A DNA stretch of 64,000 bases, from positions 4,866,001-4,930,000 of the forward strand of contig OX291562.1 of the NCBI GenBank assembly GCA_946406115.1, given 5' to 3'. The notes under the pieces are model-generated. The model saw only the letters and a list, made by a program, of their open reading frames with translations, did no database searches and was not told where the DNA came from. This document shows, in pieces, positions 60,201 through 64,000 of this stretch (positions are counted from its first letter, which is position 1; every line of letters begins with the position of its first letter). The stretch is from Apoda limacodes (lineage: Eukaryota; Arthropoda; Insecta; Lepidoptera; Limacodidae). A program made the position numbers and the translations under genes.

Positions 60201-63200
60201 CTTCTGGAGCAAACGTTACGTGTTATATTTATTATTTCACTATCATCAGTACTTACAGACTTAATCTCTAAATCGACTTCCTTTTGCACTATTGGCTTAA
60301 CATAATTTTTTAAGTCCGAACAATGTTTTTCTTTGTTGTTTACAGAATGTGTAGGCGAAGCGTTATAGTGCGCTTGATATTTACCTACATTACCATTAGG
60401 AGTTCGATTCACTTTTACATGTTTCTTAGATTTTTTTGGGAGAGATAAGTTTTGATCCGTTTCTTTAGGTGCAGAGTCATTTATTTTATTATTAATACAT
60501 TTACCATTCCCTTCATACATCCAAGTTTTATATAAATATGACAGAATTTCATACTGAGTTAATTGTGGATTCTCATCCATTAAAACATCTTGCCTCAACT
60601 CGAAATAATTACGAAATTCTGGATTGTTTCGCAATATATTAGATAAATCGTAATTTTTATTGAATTCCATAGCTGAAAAAGTACAGCTGGTCTGGGATCG
60701 ATCTTGATGCTTATGAGGGGGCACTTCCCTTGGTATAGAATTAATAGAAGCTGCTCTAAGACCACTTTTAGGTGAAACAAATGAGCTTTTCTCAACTAAC
60801 GTATCAGATGTTGCCATTTGACTACTACCAGCATGTTTATCTTTTTCCTCAACTGAATTACTAACTTTCATTTCGTCATTTATTGTTGTGCTCTCTTCAT
60901 TTAAAACATTTACTGGTACTTCAATATTATTTGACACCACAGATATATCAGCTTCCATATCAGCATTTATATATCTATTAGAAACCATATCAGTTTTTGC
61001 TAGATCTACGCTTTCATTGGATTCGGTAAGTGTATCTGGGCTTCTTACAAATTCTTTATTATTATTTATAAAATGTTCAGGAATATGTTCAGTCACCATA
61101 TTTATTTCATTGCTATTACGAACAGGTTCCATTTGATTGCCGTGTCTTTCGTTTTCGCCATATTTGCTTTTACTAATAGAGGACGGCGTTATTTCAAGAT
61201 TTAATTCTTTTAGATTATCAAATTTCTTTCTTGCGTGTTCATTATTGTCTAACAACTTACTCTTCATCTGCTCATCAGATTTGTTTTTAGCTTTGTCAAC
61301 ATTTTCAGAATATCCGTTTGTAATTTTAACATTACATTGAGTTGAATCACTTATATTTTGTGATTTTTCAATATCCCCATTCAGTAATGAAAATTTAACA
61401 GATGGACACCAACCCTTTTCAGTCATTTTAATATTTATAATTTTAGGGACATCGCGTTCAGCATCTTTAAATTGAATATCATTTCTATCATAAATTATTT
61501 CAGGCTGTGTTTTTGAAACCTGATTCAGATTTTTGTTCCCAAACTGAGTTTTTTTATAGTCTACTTCTGACTTCATGCCAGTGTTTGTGGTAAGTTTTTT
61601 TTTTATGTTATTGGACATCTTTCCACTTTGTATATTGCTTTCAATGACAAGATTGGGTAATTGCTTTGAAAAGCAGTTCTGAATAATATTGGGAACGTTT
61701 GGTTTGTATTGATTTTCATGAAAACTTTTACATAATAAACTATCGTCAGAATTAATAGTGACATTTGCAACCAGATTGTTACATTTATCAAGTATATTGT
61801 TTTGAATAAAACTATTACTATCATTTATAGACTTAATCATATCATTAATATTTTCTTTTTTATGAATATTCTCTTGGCACATATTTTCTTGAACGCCACC
61901 AGCACTTGATTTTTCAAAATAATTTTGCACTAAGCATCCTTGCTTATTTTTATCTGATTTTTTTGTAATTCTTTCTTTCTCTTCTGACATTCTTGTGTCA
62001 TCCTTACTTACATAGTTTTTATTTATATTGTATTCTTCAATATCGGCTTTCATATCGCTATTTGGGGAATCTATGTGTGGCCTAGTATTTTGATTACTTA
62101 AAACCAAAACAGCACTACTAAATAAAGTTTTGACACTACAATTTTGAAAATTGTCAGTGTCGAATGTAGTTTTAGCGTTTCTAGTTTCTTCATGTACAAA
62201 CTTTTCATGAGTATTATGTTCATGATACAATTGCGATTTTAGAACATTATTTTCGACTACTGTTACGTTTTTAACACCAGAATTTATTTCTTTTGTCTTA
62301 TAAAATTCATTGTTTTCTTCTTTATGCGAAGGCAAGCCGTCATTTGTTGTAATAGAATTTTCACTATTTACTTCTTTATCAAACTTTTTAGATACATTTC
62401 CATAATCTATCTCTTTTGTTTCTATACAACCTTCAGTGTGATTTTTGCTGCACATATCTTTCTGTGTTTGAGCACAAAGTGTTTCTACCTTGCATATTAT
62501 TCCAATACCACTTTTAGAATCATGTTGAGGCATATTCTTAAACAAAGTTTCATTTTCATTGTTTATAGTAGTTACATGTAATTTATGAGCCTCATTTTCT
62601 AAATACGGAGTAATTGAACTCCAAGAATCATTGTTAACGCCTCGTGGTGATTTTCTTGACGTGTGTTGAGATTCAGTTACAGATTTTTTACCATTATTCT
62701 CTGTCTGTTTAACTATAGGGTTCTGAGAGGATATTTTTCTTTTAGCATTACCATCATCTACTTTAGTTTCAGAATTTAACAAAGGACTTTGACATTTTGA
62801 CTGAGACTTCTCAGGTGTTTTTGACTTTGCTTTTTGTAGCCAACGATCCATATGAGACTGTTTATGAATCCTATTTATTCCAGTTTTAGCAGCCATATCA
62901 TCAAGGCATGCTGTGACCACCTCAGAAACATCAAGTGATTTATTCTTACACCTATTCCTTGAGCGATCAAATTCATCACTCTTCCCATCGTCTTCAGAAA
63001 ACAATGTATCATATAAGCTTTCACTCAATGATACATCACTATTAGTTCTACTTATTTTAGCAGTCTTTTCGCGTTTTGGTGTTGTTTTGTTAACCCTATT
63101 CTTTGCTAGCATTTCATTAAAAGTATCTATTCTTAGTCTCTTTGGTTCTCGTAGTAACAGTTCTGCTTCCTCTACTGATATATTCCATTGTGGTTGTTTC

Positions 63201-63274
63201 TTTTCTGATACGAAGAAAGCTGCATATAATCGAGGATCCCTTTTTTTAGCCTGTAACAATGAAGACACACTCAT
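42739..63274 (-). CDS. Mes-4: NSD-family histone H3K36 methyltransferase, whole gene (11 coding exons)
   Basis: Coding exons, in order of transcription: 63274-57309, 56640-56510, 56436-56355, 55299-55151, 54567-54472, 52580-52382, 51442-51294, 46537-46381, 45706-45607, 45040-44930, 43107-42739. All junctions are GT-AG, the phases agree, and the sum is 7,509 nt (2,502 aa plus stop). An in-frame TAG two codons before the ATG supports this start. Order: disordered K/N/E/S-rich N-terminus with HMG-box-like segments (879-924 and 1495-1537), PHD finger from about 1686, PHD cluster about 1850-1988, further PHD from about 1995, PWWP from about 2047 (RWWP at 2060-2063), AWS about 2171-2235, SET about 2235-2353, post-SET cysteines at 2363, 2365 and 2370. 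NSD enzymes methylate H3K36 on nucleosomes in the nucleus. The SAM-pocket motif NHCC (2313-2316) and a tyrosine at 2351 are present, so an active enzyme is inferred. No N-terminal PWWP and no C-terminal C5HCH finger are visible. The exons were joined by eye. Confidence 0.93.
43598..43742. repeat. 145-bp segment duplicated at 44202-44350 (copy 1)
   Basis: AGACATAGATGTATAAATACTA to TAGCCTGTCCTTAGGACCAA. Located in the last intron of the NSD gene. Confidence 0.85.
44107..44195 (+). repeat. GGGTTCCGTAC-family repeat, 5' part only
   Basis: CCGGCCAAGTGCGAGTCGG, AAGGGTTCCGTATC and CACGTTTGTTGTATGG, then cut off where the 145-bp duplicated segment begins. Confidence 0.8.
44202..44350. repeat. 145-bp segment (copy 2), lying between two GGGTTCCGTAC-family copies
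   Basis: Matches 43598-43742 with about ten differences and a small insertion (TAGAAATAT near 44220). Confidence 0.85.
44345..44743 (+). repeat. GGGTTCCGTAC-family repeat
   Basis: Complete from CAACCAAGTGCGAATCGG through TATAGCGGCAACATAAATAC to GAGTCTTAGTTACAAGGTCC; the last GTACGGAACCC block is missing. Confidence 0.8.
44930..45040 (-). CDS. Mes-4: Mes-4/NSD coding exon 10, SET end and post-SET
   Basis: A 111-nt exon for residues 2344-2380. It holds the VTFNYNLEC motif with the tyrosine at 2351, then the post-SET zinc ligands CMCGAKRC. Confidence 0.94.
45100..45355 (+). repeat. Interspersed repeat shared with 14935-15180
   Basis: CCGCTGTCCTATCGGGAGTTATCC, GCGCTATGACTGTCAAGACG and GTTTAAGCTGTGAGACTAGGA match the other copy. 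It lies in intron 9 of the NSD gene; its 74-codon open frame is not a gene. Confidence 0.7.
45607..45706 (-). CDS. Mes-4: Mes-4/NSD coding exon 9, SET catalytic core
   Basis: A 100-nt exon for residues 2310-2343. [15 protein letters not shown] is the conserved cofactor-binding and pseudoknot motif of NSD/Ash1-type SET domains. Acceptor TTTCAG after a poly-pyrimidine run, donor GTAAGT. Confidence 0.94.
45768..46008 (+). mobile_element. tRNA-derived SINE
   Basis: A box-like CAGCCTAGTTGGTACCG and B box GGGTTCGATTCCCG are spaced as in a tRNA gene; a non-tRNA body follows with TTGTCTTGAATTTGGGTGTA and GGGCCAGACGGCGCAGTGTA, ending in ATTTATTTATTTAT. In intron 8 of the NSD gene, antisense to it. 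Confidence 0.85.
46381..46537 (-). CDS. Mes-4: Mes-4/NSD coding exon 8, SET domain
   Basis: A 157-nt exon for residues 2258-2309 with the SET motifs [14 protein letters not shown] and [11 protein letters not shown]. Acceptor TTACAG, donor GTGAGT. Confidence 0.94.
46887..47630. other. Intron 7 DNA, no recognised feature
   Basis: AT-rich; a 71-codon open frame on the minus strand is not protein-like. Confidence 0.35.
47630..48110 (-). mobile_element. Non-LTR retrotransposon 3' end
   Basis: On the minus strand, 48094-47885 encodes [22 protein letters not shown], then [14 protein letters not shown] and [12 protein letters not shown], the C-terminal motif of LINE proteins (YNKIP..LP..KFK..YY.V.EFL). 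An A/T-rich 3' UTR follows to about 47630. Inserted in intron 7 of the NSD gene in the same orientation as the gene. Confidence 0.72.
48360..48870 (-). repeat. GTGATGGG/GTGCACTT repeat with internal duplication
   Basis: Two copies of GAAAAC(T/G)TCTTTAGCGGCG (near 48376 and 48590) and two of GAAAATTCGTAAGACG..CTCGCGTCAG (near 48464 and 48771). Reverse-oriented relative of 12110-12490; intron 7. Confidence 0.75.
48935..49345 (-). repeat. TATAATATTAGTATGG-family repeat, reverse, with tandem duplication
   Basis: Starts with CCTACTAATATTATAAATGTG, ends with CCGATAACCGAATTTAGGGCGGGCGG. The block AATTTAGGGCGGGCTAATTAAGGAG is tandemly repeated at about 49200-49268. Confidence 0.82.
49810..49885 (-). 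repeat. GGGTTGCACTCC repeat fragment
   Basis: GGTTTTCACTTCTGCCGGC, ACTCCCGGAGTGCAACCCG, reverse of the block at 12130-12170. Confidence 0.72.
50060..50150. repeat. GC-rich block with CGGCGG and CACACA runs
   Basis: GGCCGGCGGTGACGGCGGC and GCGGCGGCGGGGTGCGGGCGG next to a short (CA)n; a local GC island in an AT-rich intron, probably from a LINE UTR. Confidence 0.55.
50988..51060 (+). repeat. Relative of the 76-bp insert at 16000-16075
   Basis: TTCGTTCCGTTCCAGCGTCTTACC, AGCCAGCGTTC, GCAAGGACTCAAGGAACGGG and GTCACATAGG match the reverse complement of the insert; it continues beyond 51060 with a GAGAGGGTTCTGTAG sequence. In intron 7. Confidence 0.78.
51294..51442 (-). CDS. Mes-4: Mes-4/NSD coding exon 7, AWS end and SET start
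   Basis: A 149-nt exon for residues 2208-2257. It carries the rest of AWS ([14 protein letters not shown]) and the RGWGL motif that opens the SET domain. It is followed by the longest intron of the gene (46538-51293, about 4.8 kb, repeat-filled). Confidence 0.93.
51505..51605 (+). repeat. Possible SINE head
   Basis: A box-like TGCGGCTAAGTGGTC and B box-like TTAGTTCAATACC; no clear body. Confidence 0.4.
51650..51945 (+). repeat. RTE-type 3' tail fragment with (ACGC)n
   Basis: GTCCACAATCCACAATAGGC, GATGCACTATGGCC, an (ACGC)n microsatellite at about 51817-51840, then CATATGTCCAACAGTGGACTG, motifs of lepidopteran RTE tails. In intron 6. Confidence 0.55.
52382..52580 (-). CDS. Mes-4: Mes-4/NSD coding exon 6, AWS domain
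   Basis: A 199-nt exon for residues 2142-2208. Cysteine motifs CGSLC, QCEC and CGPYSQC form the zinc-binding AWS domain that precedes SET in H3K36 methyltransferases. Acceptor TTCCAG, donor GTATTG. Confidence 0.92.
52590..53384. other. Intron 5 DNA, no recognised feature
   Basis: No coding similarity. Contains ACAGGTGTCAACCGCG and inverse-like GCGACACCTGTCT (52733-52765), a small palindrome. Confidence 0.35.
53385..53565. mobile_element. Foldback element with a perfect 33-bp stem
   Basis: 53417-53449 (GTTTCTAGGATAAAACTGCG..) is a perfect inverse of 53484-53516 around a 34-nt loop; weaker pairing extends outward (AAGCTATTTT with AAAATAGCTT). In intron 5 of the NSD gene. Confidence 0.88.
53566..54105. 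other. Intron 5 DNA, possible repeat relic
   Basis: ACGCATTAAACACATGAGCTTG (53858-53880) resembles CGCATTAAACGCATTGGCTTG at 56196, so a diverged relic of the next family may be present. Nothing else seen. Confidence 0.3.
54110..54305. repeat. Repeat shared with 56115-56310
   Basis: CTATGCGCACATTCG, GGCTGCACATGCTCGTAGG, CAGTGGAT and TTTGGTAAACAAAACGATTTG match the copy at 56115 in order. Confidence 0.55.
54472..54567 (-). CDS. Mes-4: Mes-4/NSD coding exon 5, helical linker
   Basis: A 96-nt exon for residues 2110-2141. The segment ([20 protein letters not shown]) is a predicted amphipathic helix following the PWWP barrel, as in other NSD proteins. Donor GTAAAA is weaker than the rest, but the frame is preserved. 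Confidence 0.88.
55151..55299 (-). CDS. Mes-4: Mes-4/NSD coding exon 4, PWWP core
   Basis: A 149-nt exon beginning with the WWPG core and continuing through [13 protein letters not shown], which forms the PWWP barrel. PWWP domains bind methylated H3K36 nucleosomes. Acceptor TTTTAG, donor GTAAGT. Confidence 0.93.
55412..55645 (+). mobile_element. tRNA-derived SINE, second copy
   Basis: GCAGTCTAGTTGGTAGTGTGG, GTGGGTTCGATTCCCG and the body ATTATGTATGATATGTATG..GGCAGACCGTGCTGTGTG match 45768-46008. In intron 3 of the NSD gene. Confidence 0.85.
56115..56310. repeat. Repeat shared with 54110-54305
   Basis: CTATGCGCTGATTCG, GGCTTGACATGCTTGTGG, CAGTGGAT and TTTGGTAAATAGATAGATTTTG. In intron 3. Confidence 0.55.
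56355..56436 (-). CDS. Mes-4: Mes-4/NSD coding exon 3, start of PWWP
   Basis: An 82-nt exon for residues 2033-2060. It finishes the PHD finger (CEDC) and starts PWWP (MVWVKLGHY). The intron separating it from exon 2 is only 73 bp. Acceptor TTTTAG, donor GTGAGG. Confidence 0.92.
56510..56640 (-). CDS. Mes-4: Mes-4/NSD coding exon 2, PHD finger
   Basis: Residues 1989-2032 contain GWCFIC, CCEYC and FHAEC, the NSD finger just before PWWP. Acceptor TTTCAG, donor GTGAGT, 131 nt; frame is continuous with both neighbours. Confidence 0.93.
57171..57243. repeat. Compound microsatellite (ATAC)n(AC)n
   Basis: About eight ATAC units followed by about 19 AC units in intron 1, roughly 65 bp from the donor site of exon 1. 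Confidence 0.95.
57309..63274 (-). CDS. Mes-4: Mes-4/NSD coding exon 1 (giant exon)
   Basis: This 5,966-nt exon encodes residues 1-1988 and ends after two bases of codon 1989 at a GTATGT donor. Most of it is low-complexity and rich in Lys, Asn, Glu and Ser, as expected for a disordered scaffold. Two clear HMG-box-like segments (residues 879-924 and 1495-1537) bracket a tandemly duplicated stretch of about 260 residues. A first PHD-type zinc finger, starting near residue 1686, reads [14 protein letters not shown] and is followed by a long acidic and lysine-rich insert. From about residue 1850 a second Cys/His cluster ([35 protein letters not shown]) matches the consecutive PHD fingers of NSD proteins. 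Many short open frames on the opposite strand here are shadows. Confidence 0.93.
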
Positions 63275-64000
63275 TAACTAAGAGGGTTTTGTAATTAGAA
63301 TTTTGCAGATATCTAATATGACAGCAGTTGTTAAGATGCCTTATATGGTCCGTCTGAAAACTCAACAGTGTTAAGTGACACGACAACCGTCCGCTAATTC
63401 GCACTACGCCAGCACGGTTGACTCACCTAAGCCTGTGCCCCTGCAGTGGAATGTACAACGGCTAAGGCATTAGTAAAAAAAATATATTTGACGGTAACTA
63501 TGTCATTTTTGACTGAACCACTTTTGGTTTTAAAAAAATCTTATTGATTTAATTCCTGAAGAAGTCAAGTTAAGAGCTTAATTGTCTTTTGTTAAACTAC
63601 GATTTTCTTTATTCAATATCACACAAGATTTTTTTTTTTCAGCGCATTAAATATTTTTTTAACCTATTACAGTTTAATTTATTGGTTTAAATAAGTTTCA
63701 TCTTGTGTTAAATTCATATTATTTAAAATATTTTAAAAATAATATTTTAGGTGAAGCAAATATTAATTGGTGTATATATGAACCTTGCAATTCTTGTGGT
63801 TTAACAAATACTTTTTAACCGTATATGAGGAATCAATGGGGCGTTGTATACCTTTATTGCCAGACACTTAGTCACTTACACACACTTACTATTCAGGGAC
63901 CATGTTGTTTGCCATACTAAATGACAGTACTTATGTAAATGTTTAGTATGCCAAAGGAAGCAGTACAGTTAGCCATTACCATTTTAAAGTATGCAGGGCG
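63275..64000. other. Upstream region of Mes-4/NSD
   Basis: This is the 5' flank and presumed 5' UTR/promoter of the methyltransferase gene. I see no TATA box I would defend. About 63330-63480 resembles the 3' tail of RTE-type elements (compare 30895-31095). The transcription start and any non-coding first exon cannot be placed by eye. Confidence 0.4.

Noticed and set aside
57654..63281. Plus-strand open frames opposite the giant NSD exon
   Set aside because: They are shadows of the minus-strand coding sequence, which has domain support and consistent splicing.
1..64000. CRISPR array, phage defence or biosynthetic cluster
   Set aside because: No regularly spaced repeats with unique spacers and no operon-like gene set; introns and LINEs show that the DNA is from an animal.

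Overview
The window is eukaryotic and looks like a moth or butterfly (Lepidoptera). It is AT-rich, contains one intron-rich gene with GT-AG splice sites, and is otherwise filled with decayed non-LTR retrotransposons, tRNA-derived SINEs, foldback elements and short interspersed repeat families of types I know from lepidopteran genomes. No prokaryotic features, CRISPR array, rRNA or intact tRNA gene was seen.

The only convincing host gene lies on the minus strand, from the start codon at 63274 to the stop codon at 42739. Eleven coding exons join in frame into 7,509 nt (2,502 aa plus stop). They encode an NSD-family histone H3 lysine-36 methyltransferase, the counterpart of Drosophila Mes-4/NSD: a long disordered N-terminal region with repeated HMG-box-like segments, several PHD fingers, a PWWP domain, AWS, SET and post-SET, then a short basic tail. 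About 80% of the protein is in one 5,966-nt exon. The introns hold SINEs, a LINE 3' end and small foldback elements, and a likely poly(A) signal lies about 70 bp past the stop codon.

The left 42 kb holds no host gene that I can support. In order: a 5'-truncated Jockey-type LINE (248-1165, minus); a DIRS-like gag fragment (about 4090-4660) next to an RTE-type endonuclease fragment (about 4690-5700, minus); a Penelope-like GIY-YIG fragment (5807-6240); a nearly full-length but broken Jockey-type LINE (7578-10990, plus) with another repeat nested in its reverse transcriptase; a CR1-like LINE fragment and minisatellite (13552-14640); a palindromic element (18928-19533); a Jockey-type fragment (20768-21845, minus); two broken LINEs in tandem (22640-25440, plus); and the most striking structure, a 4.68-kb palindrome (25559-30239) with two near-identical arms of about 1.94 kb around a spacer of about 0.8 kb. 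From 30.2 to 42.7 kb there are interspersed repeats, three compact foldback hairpins and another LINE fragment (38115-39345, minus).

I found no multigene system. The items most worth a second look are the long palindrome with a diverged third copy of its outer arm in the spacer, the internally duplicated N-terminal region of the NSD gene and its apparent lack of the C-terminal C5HCH finger, and a short insertion flanked by a 22-bp target-site duplication whose relative sits in an intron of the NSD gene.
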